DNA from: Paramecium pentaurelia
Taxonomy: Eukaryota; Ciliophora; Oligohymenophorea; Peniculida; Parameciidae
NCBI GenBank assembly: GCA_905183005.1
Contig: CAJJDO010000017.1
Span: 557,653-621,652 of the forward strand
Length of the DNA stretch: 64,000 nucleotides
Direction of reading: 5' to 3'
Shown: positions 35,395 to 48,341 of the stretch, piece by piece
How positions within the stretch are numbered: the stretch's first letter is position 1
How the letters are laid out: each line of letters starts with the position of its first letter
Notes under the pieces: model-generated
What the model saw: only the letters and a program-made list of their open reading frames with translations
What the model was told of the DNA's origin: nothing
Databases searched by the model: none
Translations under genes and position numbers: made by a program

Positions 35395-37189
35395 ATGATA
35401 AATAAAGATTAATGCATAGAAGATTATAGGATATAAATGAATTCATCAATAGGAAGAGGAAATTATGGAGAAGTCTTTGATTGCAAGTCGACAAGAAATC
35501 CTTAGTATTCTTTATGTGCAAAGGTAAGAATTACTAATATCTAGATAATTAATACATAAGTTTTAGAAAAGTATAAAAATATAGAAAAAATGATTTCACA
35601 ACTCGTTTCTCAAAATAAATAAAATCAAAACTTAGTGACTATTTATGATGTAAAACACATAGCTTAAGAGAAAAAATTGATAATTATTATGGAGAAATGC
35701 GAATCCAATTTATAAAAACTCATTAATATTTAAAAAAAATTTAATGATTCAGAAGTTTTTAATTTCATAGATTAATTTTTAAATGGATATCAGGTTCTTT
35801 ATGATAATAACATTATACATAGAGATATCAAACCAGAAAATATATTAATTCAATAAAAGACTTATAAATTATCTGATTTTGGAACAGGCAAAATTTATAA
35901 AGCTAATGATTTTTTAATTACAAAAATTGGAACTCCTGTCTACACAGCTCCTGAAATAAATTCATTAGTTTAGGACCATGAACTTGATATACGTTTTTAA
36001 AATATCAAATTTAATCAACATTCTAAGAGCCAAGTAGATATTTTTTCGGTAATAATACTTTAAAATAATTAGCTTGGTATAATTTTATATTAAATGGTAT
36101 ACGGTGAATTACCCTTTGAACATAATTAGACCAGTATTATTGAGTTTGCAAAAAGAATAAAAAAGAATCCTTTGTAATTAACAGGATAATCAAAGCATAA
36201 GAATATTATAGAATAAATGCTGATTTATTATCCTGATGAAAGAATGACCTTTTAATGTTTATATAATTTAGTCTCTGAAAAAAAAAATACCAAAATTTCA
36301 TACCCAATATAAATTAAATAAAAGGATAATTAAATTAAATCACCACAAGTTAGTACAACAATACCAAGCTTAAATTAAAATGGAGGAAACTAAAATGGAT
36401 CAAATTAAAATATATTCAATTAAAATGGATTTAACTAAAATGGATTCAAACTAAATGGATTAAATTAAAATGGATTCAATTAAAATGGATTCAAACTAAA
36501 TGGATCAAATTAAAATGGATTTAACTAAAATGGATCATATTAAAATATATTCAATTAAAATGGATTAAATTAAAATGGATTAAATTAAAATGGATTTAAC
36601 TAAAATGGATCAAATTAAAATGGATTAAATTAAAATGGATTTAACTAAAATGGATCAAATTAAAATATATTCTATTAGAATGGATTTAACTAAAATGGGG
36701 TGATTAAAAATGAATTTAATTAAAATGAAGCAAATTAAAATGGATTAAATTAATAGTTTTAACTTTAAAATAATTGTATTCCTAATATTAAAATTAAAAG
36801 TAATCAATTTTAAACACCTCCTTAAAAAGAGGACCTATCACTTATTAGTCCACATTAAAAGATTAAAGAATATTTGCAATTTTTATTGTAATTATAAATA
36901 GCTTAAATTTAGGAATGATCATGGAGATATTATTAAGGATGATATTAAAAACTTAATTTAGTATTTAATCCAAAATTCAACATTTTCGATTGAATAATTA
37001 AAATAATTAATAACAATCTATAAAAATTAAATTTAGAAACCAGATTTGTGTGAGAATAAGACTTTAATTTTTTTTTATTGTATACTATGTATACTAAACA
37101 ACACCACTCTTTTAAATATTCAGAGTTTTGATGATAAGAAATTAAGAGAGTAAATAAAACGATTATACGATAATTTAAATTCTACTTGA
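35395..37189 (+). CDS. Protein kinase with NQNG-repeat tail
   Basis: 574 residues. Kinase motifs: GRGNYGEV, CAKIIN, HRDIKPEN, DFGTGKI, GTPVYTAPE and SLGIILYQMVYGELPF. Introns: 35524-35544 (21 bp), 36049-36072 (24 bp), 36888-36912 (25 bp). After the domain comes a stretch of about 125 residues built of NQNGx pentapeptides (36373-36753), then a helical segment ending LREQIKRLYDNLNST before TGA at 37187-37189. The same frame stays open for another 600 bp beyond a second TGA at 37202-37204, so the real protein may be, or once was, much longer. Kinase group not assigned. Confidence 0.85.
36373..36753 (+). repeat. 15-bp minisatellite coding NQNG(F/L/S)
   Basis: About two dozen copies of a 15-bp unit close to AATTAAAATGGATTT, with third-codon variants and a few units altered to NQNIF or KLNG. 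It stays in frame with the kinase throughout, so length changes are tolerated only in multiples of 15 bp. Confidence 0.95.
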
Positions 37190-37204
37190 TAATAATAAAT
37201 GTGA

Positions 37205-38250
37205 ATTTTATAGATAATCAAATTTTTATTATAATTTAATAGTTCTCAAAATTGTTATTTTAAAGATTATCAAACAATCTAAAAAGAAATAATTTAATAA
37301 TATTAAATTCTTCCAAAGATTGCTTTCTAATATGAAAATATTTTTTAAATTAATTAAATTAGTAAATAATTAAGATTTTTTTAAATGCCTTTAAAAAAAG
37401 CTCAAATAATAAAAACACTCAATTTATAGATATAAATTGTATTAAACAAGTTTTTATTTCAGAAATCACAAGTTTTTAACCTTTTTTAAAAATTTTCTTA
37501 ATTTTTAGAAAAAAATTTGATGACAAAAAATGTGTTTTCCTTAAAACTAAGTAATCATTTATTAAAATTATATAATTGGTTGGATGAAATACATTAAACG
37601 AATATTATAAATAGAGTGCTTCTGTTATATTTACTGTCTTTAGAGTTATATCAAAAATCTCAATAATTTACTAATTAGATTAATTGTTCAACAAATATCA
37701 AATATTCAAATAAATCATAAAAATAGAAAATTCTCTTTGGAAATGAATAATTCTAATTTTAAAAATAAATTAAAATATTTGAGATAAAAAATGTATTTCT
37801 AATTTATATAAGGAGGATTTGAAAACATTATAATTGGTTTAAAGAATAGGGATTTTGATATTTAGCTTAAAATACAATGAAATAATTATTTATAAAGTAA
37901 TCAATAGTTTTCCTATATTAATTTTTACTATTTTGAAGAAAGATTTAAACAAGATTTATTTAAACAAAATAAAAAAGATTATCACATCAATTTTGATCTT
38001 CTAATTGAATTTGCAAATGCAAACATATTCCTTAAATTGCCAATTTTAAGGATAATAAATTATCCCTAAATTATTTAGTTAAAAATTAATGGGTATTATT
38101 AATGAAAGTTTTCAATCTTTAAAAAGAGTTGACATAAAAAATATTATTATAATTTTATACAGGATTTATAAAATCTAATATATTTTATTTTATTTAATAC
38201 ACAATATATAATCTTAAATTGTACAAAAACTTGGATAATAATATAAATGA
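37205..38250 (+). CDS. Helical (ARM/HEAT-like) frame downstream of kinase TGA
   Basis: The frame of the upstream kinase continues after TGA 37202-37204 for about 340 codons with one 20-bp intron at 37793-37812, ending at TGA 38248-38250. The product is rich in Leu, Ile, Lys and Gln (SNHLLKLYNWLDEIHQTNI, then RVLLLYLLSLELYQKS, then GIINESFQSLKRVDIKN), in the style of alpha-solenoid repeats. The first ATG is at 37385 (MPLKKAQIIKTLNLQ), giving a 281-residue independent gene. But the 60 codons before it look coding too. So it is either a separate gene with a non-obvious start or the severed tail of the kinase. Confidence 0.6.
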
Positions 38251-38374
38251 ATCTTTTTATAAAAATATTAATATAATTTTAATGACGTGATTTATATACT
38301 GAAAACCTAGTAATAGGAAGTATTAAACTAATTCAATTATTAGGATAATTAATTTAAATTAAAATTAAAGAGAG

Positions 38375-38920
38375 ATGTATGGAAATAAAAACAAAAACGC
38401 AGCACTGATATCAATTTATTGTTAGAGATACAAAATGAGATTAAACTCAACTCCACATGTTATTACTAATTAACTATCTATAAATCATTTAAGTGGTTAG
38501 AGAGTGTAAACTGAGTAAAATCAAAGTCGAAGAATCAAAACAATTGGAAGTCAGAGATCCAAGTTATATTACAAGTCTGAAAGTAGAGAACCAATTAAAT
38601 CTTCTAATAAATCTAAATAGTCATCTTCAGATTCAAGAAAACAATCAAATTATGATTCTCATGTCAATACATCAACTTCTGATAATGAAGACAAAGTTTT
38701 GATGATATCCAAAATCGTATTTTCAGTAAAGTCTCCACTTTAAAGTTTAAGGTTTTAAAGCTTTATTCTTGACAAAAAAGCTTAAAATATTGAAATTAAC
38801 AGAAAGAAAACTCTCAGAAATTCATTATTATCAAATTCTTTTAAGAATTAAAATTTTTAAATGACTGGAAATGAATGTGGTTGGTCTAGAAAATCTTCAG
38901 AAAGTCTTATCTATCTATGA
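38375..38920 (+). CDS. Hypothetical Ser-rich basic protein
   Basis: Intronless frame of 181 residues starting MYGNKNKNAALISIYCQRYK and ending ESLIYL before TGA at 38918-38920. The centre is Ser/Lys rich (SSNKSKQSSSDSRKQS). Low complexity, no domain. It lies 124 bp after the preceding gene. Confidence 0.68.
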
Positions 38921-39147
38921 TCAGACAAATATAAAAATTATTTGTATATAGTGAATATTTGTTTTATTCATTTTAAATAAAAATAACACAATAAATATTC
39001 TTAAATTCTAAAAATCAATATTATTATTCTAGAAGAATTGAATATTTTACTTTAGTAAAAACATCTTAAATAACTTCTAAAAATAATAAATAATTTAATA
39101 TTTATTTTACAATAATTTAAGTAGGATATACAAAATATTTATTTGAA

Positions 39148-39542
39148 ATGTCTTAGTTTAGTAAGAAATTTCTAAATGTTTCTGAAAATATGTTTCTAAT
39201 TTTAACGAAAAACAAAACGATAATGTTTTTGTGTGAAGCAAGATCTTTATATAATGTTATACTTAAATATAGTACATTTATTGATTATATTCTTATTTCG
39301 TTTACGTTTATTAAAATCTTAATAATTAGAATATCCATTAAAAATATCAAAAAAAATAGCATTTCAGGTATTTAATTTATTCTTTATATTTTTAGGCCAA
39401 TTTTATAATATAATTATCTAATAATTACAGGTAAGGTTGAGGATTTTCTCAATCTCTTTCATAGATCTATATATATATAAGGAATTATAATAATATATTG
39501 GAGAATGAAATTAAAATATAAATTGATAAACTTAATAATATG

Positions 39543-39581
<39 letters not shown>

Positions 39582-39675
39582 ACAATAAAAGTAAATTAAA
39601 GAACTTTTATATTCTCAATCATTTGACAGTAGAATCAATTAGAAAAAATACATAAAATAAAATATTGTTCATTGA
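39148..39675 (+). CDS. Doubtful hydrophobic ORF with poly-Leu
   Basis: 175 codons from ATG (MSQFSKKFLNVSENMF) to TGA 39673-39675 with no intron. Hydrophobic, with a run of twelve TTA leucines followed by glutamines. A frame of this length can arise by chance when TGA is the only stop, so it may be spurious. Confidence 0.25.
39544..39579. repeat. (TTA)12 microsatellite
   Basis: Twelve perfect TTA units followed by TAA CAA TAA. On the opposite strand the same repeat reads TAA, which is glutamine in this code. Confidence 0.97.
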
Positions 39676-40344
39676 TAATACATATCATCTTTAAGTTTTA
39701 AGAAATAAGATTCATATAATAAGATAAATTAATTGCATAACAAAGAAATTTTTTAGCAATACATATTTTCAAATTTGTTATAAAAATCAAAAAGATAACT
39801 GATAAAAATTATTTTGATTTTAAATAACCTACTAGAAACTTAAATCCAAAATTAATAATAAGAAATGAAGTAATTTAAAAAAAAAATTAATCATTTTAAA
39901 TATTAGACATTAAAAAATCTGTGTATTAAAATTGAATTGAGAATGAGAAAACAATTTAAGTAAATCATGTTTTATAAGAAAAATAATATATCATTTATAA
40001 ATTCTAATATATTCTAAGTATAGATTATATAAAAATATTTAGAAAAATAATCAATTAAATGCTGGATAATTTTGTTTTAAAATCAAAATTTAACCACAAA
40101 CATTATATTTTAGTACTAAATAAGACATCTAATCTATATAATATTATCTTCCCTATTCTTATAAAAATTTCAACAAATATTTTAAATAAAATGTGAAGAA
40201 ATTAATGGTATAAAATGTTTATTTAATGGTAAAAATTTGAATTGACAAATTATAAAGAGTGTTTGAATGATGAGAAATAGTTAGAGCTTAAAAATGAAGG
40301 GCGAGAAATTACCACACTTTTTTATCAATATTTAATTTTAGTTT

Positions 40345-43300
40345 ATGTAATTTTTAGTGCTTATCTTCTTAACAAGTATTTTAATCAATGAAGTCTAAGG
40401 AGGTTGGATAATACAATACAATGGAATACATGAATTTAAAACAATTACATGTACTTCATTAGGTTGTTTATATGGATTTAAGAATTAAACAAGCACAGGA
40501 CCAGCCTTATATTTAAATTGTTTAACAAGTCCACTCACTGCTTTAATGCTAGATAATAACTAATTAACTTCAATAGAAAATACTGCATCTTTAACACCAA
40601 CATAATCAAACGCTTATAAATTATTCATGTTTGATGTATACTATACAAGTCAATGGGTAGATGATGTCATAGATTTTGAGTTTAATAATTAAATTTTTTA
40701 AATTAGACATTCAACTTCAGATCCATTGCCTCAAACAAATGGATTTTGTGATTCAATTTAATATGAAGTTAGAACATATAACTTTACATTACCTTATAGT
40801 TCAAATAATTATTAATTTCCAAAATTTACAATATATAATCCATCAATTAGTGCAATGATCAGAAATGTGCATATGTCATTTCAAAATTGTTATCCTGGTT
40901 GTACTTAATGCACAGGTCCAGATAAAAACTAATGTACATTATGTTCTGGAAGTTTGGTTATAAATAATGGAGTATGTAGATGTCCAATAAGAACAAGTGT
41001 TATGTAAGCATATGGATGTGTAAATAAATGTTATTTAACAGGATCTAAATTAAAATCATAAAATAGAATTTGTTTAGATTTTGCACCAACAACCCTTATC
41101 TACTCTAATTTAGTTGGAATTAATTTAGAAACTTGGTATAATTGGAATATAATTTATGATCCTAAGCATTTAGATATAATTGATAAAAAACTCTCTCCAT
41201 ATAATTTTGGACTCTTTAGATTTCGAGAAGGAGCCTATACATCTATTAGCACTATATATGCAATATACCCTTTAGTAACAATAGTTTAATTTGTATTTTG
41301 TAATGCAACTCCAATAAATACAGGAGTTCAATTTTATGTCAATTAAACATATATAGGATCTGTATATTTTGATGGAACTCAATATATATATGATAAAGTA
41401 GAATTGAGATCATAATAAGTGTATCCAATAACTGGATAATGCATAAATAATATGTTTATCTCTGTTGAGATATTTACAACTATGATTGAATAAAAGTTAA
41501 CATTTTCTTTATAAGGGAATTTTACGTAAAATTCAAGAATAATTTAGTTCATCAGGAGCTGGGTGGTTTGTAAGATTGGTTTAAATTACAACAGGTTATT
41601 GTCCATATACATGTCTGAAATGTGATATGTTTTATAGATGTATATAATGCCCATCAGGATATGTAAAAATTTCAGATGGAACTTGTTAATACTGGGGTTG
41701 TCCATTAGAAACTACCTATAATGGTACTCATTGTGTCAAATATCATTAAGTTACAAAATGTAAATAAAAATATAAAATAAGATTCGTAATATTTAGTGAG
41801 AGAATTTTATGATTTTACTGTCACAGATACTCTAAATACAACTTTTATTTTGGAATCAACAGTACCAACAGATTTGTAAAAAGGGCTTTTTGTATATTGG
41901 TCTTACACTGATACAAAAAGAATATTTGGGGGTAAATATGTTTGGGCATAATCCAGATTTTCTCAAATTTATACTTTAAATCCGCATCATTCATTAACAA
42001 TTTATTTTTAAGTAATTTTTGGTCCAAATTTTCCTACCTCTTCTACTAATTATTTTTCATATGAAATAAATAATGGTACTGAAAAATAAATAACTAAAAC
42101 TTCAACATTAAGTATAGTGGAAAAAATCTTAACATATAATCCTACTTTAACAATTGCAATTTAATGTAATGGTATTAATATTATTGATTCATATTGTGGA
42201 ATGTCAAATTATTATATTGTTGTTCATTATTGTAAACCATATTGTAATCGATGTACAAACGAATTCACTTGTGATGAATGGATGATATATGATCCTAATA
42301 TTGTGAAAGCAGAATAATCATAATGTTTAAGTAATTAATTTGTAGATGAGATTACATCCACTTGTGAAGATTGTCCTTTTGAATGTCTAACTTGTTTTAA
42401 TGAATATGAATGTTTAACATGTAAGCCTAATTATTAATTGATTATTACAACTTGTATCTTAGGTTGTTAACTTAATTAATTCTATGATGGGATAAATTGT
42501 TTAGATTGTCATTATAGTTGTAAATAATGCTAATCAACAAATTATTGTATACATTGTGAATCGACATCTTTAAGATATTTAGAAAATGGATAATGTATTT
42601 GTTTTGATGGTTATTATGACTATAATAATATCTAATTATGTTAACCATGTGATAAATTATGTACATAATGTAATGGACCTACTAATTAGAATTGTTAAGC
42701 ATGTATAGTATTAGATAATTTAATATTAAATGGAAATTCTTGTGAATGCATAATTGGATATTATTTTGATGAATATTAATTGAAATGTTTATCATGTACA
42801 AATAAATGTGAAAAATGTTTTGATTAATCAGATTCATCTTGTTTATCTTGTTATTCAAATTAAAATAGAATTTTGAATGGATTTTAATGCAAATGTCAAA
42901 AAGGTTATTATGATATTAATTAAGATAATTGTATTTAATGTCCATCTTTAGAAGATGTCTTATTAACATCTTGTTATTAGATTTGTGGAAATGGTATTTT
43001 AATTTGGTTTAATTAGAATTGTCCTACTTTTATATGTTCATCTGGATTTAATAATATAAATAATTAATGTCAATCTATATGTGGAGACTTATTAGTTGTA
43101 GATTAAGAATAGTGTGATGATGGAAATTAAATCTAGTTTGATGGCTGTCATAATTGTAGATATTAATGTCCTGCTTAATGTACTATTTGTGATAATACTA
43201 CTGTATTTCCTTGTATAGATATTTGTGGTGATGGAATAGTAAGTGGATTAGAAGAGTGTGATGATTCAAATAGTATATAATTTGATGGATGTTATTAATG

Positions 43301-46300
43301 TAAAATTGAATGTTAACCTTAATGTACAAGATGTATCAAAGGTACATGTTCTGAATGTTTAACATTTGGTTGGATGTTTGATGCTTCTTCAAGTTTATGT
43401 ATAGAAAAGTGTGGTGATAGATATTTAGTTGGTAATGAACCTTGTGATGATGGATATAATTTTGATTCTAATGATAGTTGTTTAGCTTGTAAAAGAGTAT
43501 GCAGAGATGATTGTAAAACTTGTAGTGATGATGGAACTACATGTTTAGAATGTAAAACAATTGGATTTAGACCATAATATTACTATTGTATAAACATTTG
43601 TGGTGATGGATATTTAGCAGTAGATCCATATAATAGATATATAGAATAATGTGATGATTTTAATTTAGCTAATTTCGATGGTTGCAATGCAGCTTGTTAA
43701 TTTTAATGTTAAACAATAGATATTTGTACAAGCTGTGTAAGTAATAAATGTTAAAGTTGTGTAAGTACATATTATTTAGATACATCAAAAAATAAATGTA
43801 TTGAATTATGTTATGATAATATTATTGTTGGTAATGAAAAATGTGAAGATATGAATAGTTTAATGTTAGATGGATGTTATAATTGTTAATTATCATGTTA
43901 ATAATCATGTTAGATATGTACAATTAAAGGTTGTACTTAATGTAAATCTGGCTATTTATTAACCAATTATTAATGTAAGAATATTTGTGGAGATGCTATT
44001 GTTGTCGATGGAGAAGATTGTGATGATGGTAATTTATATCCTTTTGATACTTGCCATTAATGTATTTATTAATGTACACCTAATTGTTTATATTGCCATA
44101 AAGGAGAATGTCTATAATGTTAAAAAGATTATTTAAAAATAAAAGGAAGTTGTTGGAAATATGAAAAATTAGATTATTTAATAATATAAAAATAAGTGAA
44201 ACTTAAATAAAATGAGGAAACATAAATACTATTGATTGAATTTTGTTCAAATTATAATCATATTTATTGCATGAAATGCCATTATCCATATACCTATAAT
44301 GCAATAATGTAAATATGTGAATTTAAATAAGAATATTAAATTTACTATTATGATGATGGTCCATTTTATTAAGATTATATATAACCTTTATTAGAATTTT
44401 GTTTAATTTAATATCATTAAACATGTTTAAAATGTTATAATAATTTTTAATTGAATTAATTTAATAATTTATGTGAACCAATATGTGGTGATAATTAATT
44501 AGATGGCTATGAATAATGTGAAGAAAATAATTCATTATTTTTTGATGGTTGTTATAATTGTTAATATTAATGTCATAATTTTTGTAAAAATTGTTTATTT
44601 GGATAATGTTTTGAATGTGAATCAGATTTAATTTTATTAGATTAAAAATATTGTCAATCTAAGGCTATTTGTAATTAAATTGAAGGTTATTATCTAAATG
44701 AAGATACAAATACTTGTATTGAAAATTGTGGTGATGCTATAGTATCTAAAAACGAAGATTGTGATGATGGTAATGATATTTAATATGATGGTTGCTATCA
44801 ATGTAAATATTAATGTGAAAATTATTGTACTGATTGTATTAAAGGTAAATGTATCATTAAACCTATTCCTTGTAGTATAGGTTTGTATTTTAATTTTGAA
44901 AATCTTTTATGTTAATCTATTTGTGGAGATGGTATTTAAATTGGTCCAATAGAAGAATGCGATGATGGTAATCAAAATGAAGAAGATGAATGTAATAATA
45001 ATTGTAAATTACAATGTGATCATAAATGTGCTTAATGTGAAAAATTAAATAATTGTTTAATTTGTAAAGAAAATTATTAATTGATAAATAATAAATGTGA
45101 TGATATTGAAAATTAATATTATTAGATTAAAAATTGTGAAATATTAATTGATAATGAATGTATGTAATGTGAAGAAGGATTTACTTTAAAAAATAATAAT
45201 TGTATTATTTATTGTGGTGATGGTATCAAAAATGGAAAAGAATTATGTGATGATGGTAACAATATAAATGGAGATGGATGTGATATTAATTGTAATCCAT
45301 CATAAGATAGTTATTGTAAAGATTCTGAATGCACAATCTTAATATCTCCTACTGCTCATCTTGTTTTTTTAAATGAATTTTTTGGTTTATAATATGCAGA
45401 ATTAGTTTATAATCAAGATATGAGATTAACTGAGGATTATTCTAAATAAGATTATATTGATAATTTAGTATTCTTTATTGATAATCAAGATGAAAAAAAA
45501 GCAAATATTTCATTTAATTCAGAATCTATAAGTTAATAGTTAAATTATGTTATTATTTAAATACAGATTGAATTTTTGGATTATGTGTAAGATCCTATCT
45601 TAAAGGTTAAGTTTAACAATAATTAGATTTTAGTAAATGAATATGGCTTATCCATATAATAAGAGATATTATCTACTAAATTACAATCTCCAAATGTTTT
45701 AAATTAAAGTTAATAAGAAAGTAGTTAATCATTAATTTCAATGAGTTCGTAATTATTGAAAATAATGGCAGTATTTATAGCATTATCGTCAATAACAGGA
45801 TAATTATAAATTATTTCTAATTTAATAGATATTATTCAGTAATTATACTATTTGAAATATTTAAATTCAAGGATAGGTATTAATCTTGCTCAATTTTATT
45901 AAACTTTCAAAATGATTTAATTAACTAATATATTTGATTAATTCAACATAAATCCAAATTCTAATTTTAAAAGCATTTTGACATATTATAATTCTGAACC
46001 AATATTTGAATTTGATGATAGAAATGCTAATTTTTTAAATAATATTTCTTAATTAAGCATAGTTTATATTATTTTAGGAATGGCATTAATAATATTGAAA
46101 TTGGGTTCTTAATAAATGATGAAAAAATTATCATAATTAAATTATATTCATTTAAAATAAACATAATTATAGATTGTAAAGTTCATATAAAAAAATTGTA
46201 TAAAAATAAGAAAAATAAAATATTGGCCTTAAATTAGAAGTTTATTTTTAGCAATAATTTATGAATTTGGAATAAATATATTTCTTGCTATAAAATATTC

Positions 46301-46883
46301 TAAAAGAGATAGTGAAGGTTATTGTGGTGTTGGTATAGCCATATCAATACTATTTGTAAGTATCTTAATATTACTATAATAATTAAAATAAAATAATGGT
46401 ATAATAAAAAGATTATAAAAAATAAACAAAGAGGATAATATATTTACATATATGTGTATATAAAGATTATTGTTTGTGATGTTTTTAGTATTCTTTTTTT
46501 AATCAGGGTCGATTTAAATTTTATTATGTATTTTAAACGAATTTTAGTATTGTTACTTTTTATATAGTTACAAAATAATTAAATAACCTACAGAGAATTT
46601 AAAATAACTATCTTCTCATATTATTTAATTCATAATTTGTTGTATATATCTAATTAATAATTTTTATTAAAATGATCCATAAACTTTAATTATGATTGGT
46701 TGGAGTATTATAAGTTTGATGAGCACTGTTTTAATAATTACAATAATTACAGATTTTATTGATATAATTTATCCTTTTTTCAAAAAGATTTTAAAGAAAT
46801 AGACAATTGAAAATAATGGGATTAGTTAATTATTTTGTGTAGTTGAAAATCAAGTAAATGTACTCAATAGATAATAATTTTGA
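40345..46883 (+). CDS. Giant cysteine-rich multi-pass surface protein
   Basis: 2164 residues. A signal peptide (MQFLVLIFLTSILINEVQG) is followed by a long ectodomain with early CxxC clusters (40890-41000) and, from about 42230 to 45300, a dense array of furin-like and DUF4215-type repeats (CGDG...CDDGN...GDGC; for example 43229, 43981, 44932 and 45214). Several membrane helices begin near 45750 and the cytoplasmic end is short. Introns: 41526-41547 and 41760-41781, both 22 bp. ATGs at 40267 and 40294 are also in frame, but 40345 places the signal peptide at the N-terminus. Same family as 2328-7557. Probable surface or sensory receptor; ligand unknown. Confidence 0.9.
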
Positions 46884-46965
46884 AGATTTGATTTTATTCA
46901 TTAGTTGTTGTAATAAATTTTAAGTTTTAAATATAATTTATAATTATTGTTTTGTATTTAATTAT

Positions 46966-48291
46966 ATGATAAGCGAACAAATTTAATCAATTACATCAAT
47001 AGTTCATAATGGTACCGAATTGATATTATAAAGAGTTCTATATAAAAAGTGGTAATGGACCATGGATACAAAGAAATATTTTTGAGAATGTTGAATATGA
47101 TGAATATGAGAATAAACAAATAGAGATTTTATAATAGAAAATAGGAGAGAAAGGATTAAAGATTAATTTAAAGAGAAGTACATTATTGAAAATGTTGATG
47201 GCAGCTTAATATGATGTAGAAAGAGCAATAATAGTATTGTAATAAAAATATTAGATAATTAGAATTGTTAATTACACTTAAAGTTTCTTAAAGAATATAA
47301 AAAGAGTGATTATTAGAAGGATTTAGTTAAAGGCTATTTATATGTATGTGGATTTGATAACTAATACAGACCGGTTATAATATTTAGATAATATTGTGAT
47401 ATCAAAATAATTACTTATTTTTTAGAAACAGTTAGGAGATCACTTTTAATAGATTATTATGTTGAAAATTGGACAATCATAATAGATTTAGAATTAGATT
47501 TACCAGTATTAGAATTAGAAGATCTATTATATTTATAGTTATAATTTTATGGGAATTTGAATAAAATGTTAATAATAAATGGTCCAGATGACATTTAAGT
47601 AATATTGAAATAATTTACTGGTTATTATATTTAAATTTATGATTAGATAAATTTCCAGATCTTAGTGTTAAATTATAAGTGATAACTGAATATTCCTAAT
47701 TATTATAGTATATTCCAAAAGATTAATTAGAGATTAAATATGGTGGAGATTAATCAAATTTAATATAATTTTGGTATTAAATTTAAAAAATATTATAGGC
47801 CATTGTAGAAAAGAGAAGGTGTTTCTGGATTATTAAATGGGAATAATAATAAAACTTCACATCTCTCTATAGCTTCATTAAATAGTAGTTCTGTAAATAA
47901 GAAGTCTAGTTTTATGAAAATTACTGTTTTGGAAGAGAATGGAAATCCACTATTAAATTAATAGATGGCAGTATTTGAGGATAAAGTATTATAGTCATCT
48001 GAATCTTCTATTTAAGATTAAGCTCCTCTATAAGATTATGAGGAGAAGTATAAATCTTATTTAAGTACATCAACAAAAAAGAATTTTATGGATAAAGTAT
48101 AATTGATTGATATGGATGATTAAAATGGTGAAGAATAATAATCAAAAGAAAGTTAAAATGAAAATAAAAAGAAAAAGAAACATAAAATGGATGAAAAATA
48201 AATATAAAATAGAAGAATAAATATGGAAGGAGAAAAAGAATCAATAGTTGCTAATCCATCCTGTTGTTCAAAGAATTGTTCCATTTTTTGA
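46966..48291 (+). CDS. Sec14-like (CRAL-TRIO) lipid-binding protein
   Basis: 414 residues; introns 47012-47033 (22 bp), 47234-47262 (29 bp), 47679-47708 (30 bp). The N-terminal helix STLLKMLMAAQYDVERAI matches the CRAL-TRIO N-domain (LLRFLRARKFDVxKA). Then YVCGFDNQYRPVIIFR, ENWTIIIDLELDLPVLELED and LNKMLIINGP follow the Sec14 core order. The last 150 residues are charged and disordered, ending NPSCCSKNCSIF, where cysteines may be acylated. Sec14 proteins exchange phosphatidylinositol and other lipids and link lipid supply to membrane traffic. The assignment is good; the ligand is unknown. Confidence 0.85.
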
Positions 48292-48341
48292 TTACTACAT
48301 TTATATAAATAATGATACATCTATTAATTAAATTATCAATA

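Larger units (their letters stand above)
38921..40344. other. 1.4 kb gene-poor stretch
   Basis: Very AT-rich with short repeats. The only long frame is the doubtful one at 39148-39675. The end, 40267-40344, is an in-frame extension upstream of the giant gene's likely start and could be coding if an earlier ATG (40267 or 40294) is used. Confidence 0.45.

Noticed and set aside
39148..39675. Confident gene call for the poly-Leu frame
   Set aside because: Length is within chance when only TGA stops translation, and composition is dominated by AT-rich codons; kept only as a low-confidence entry.
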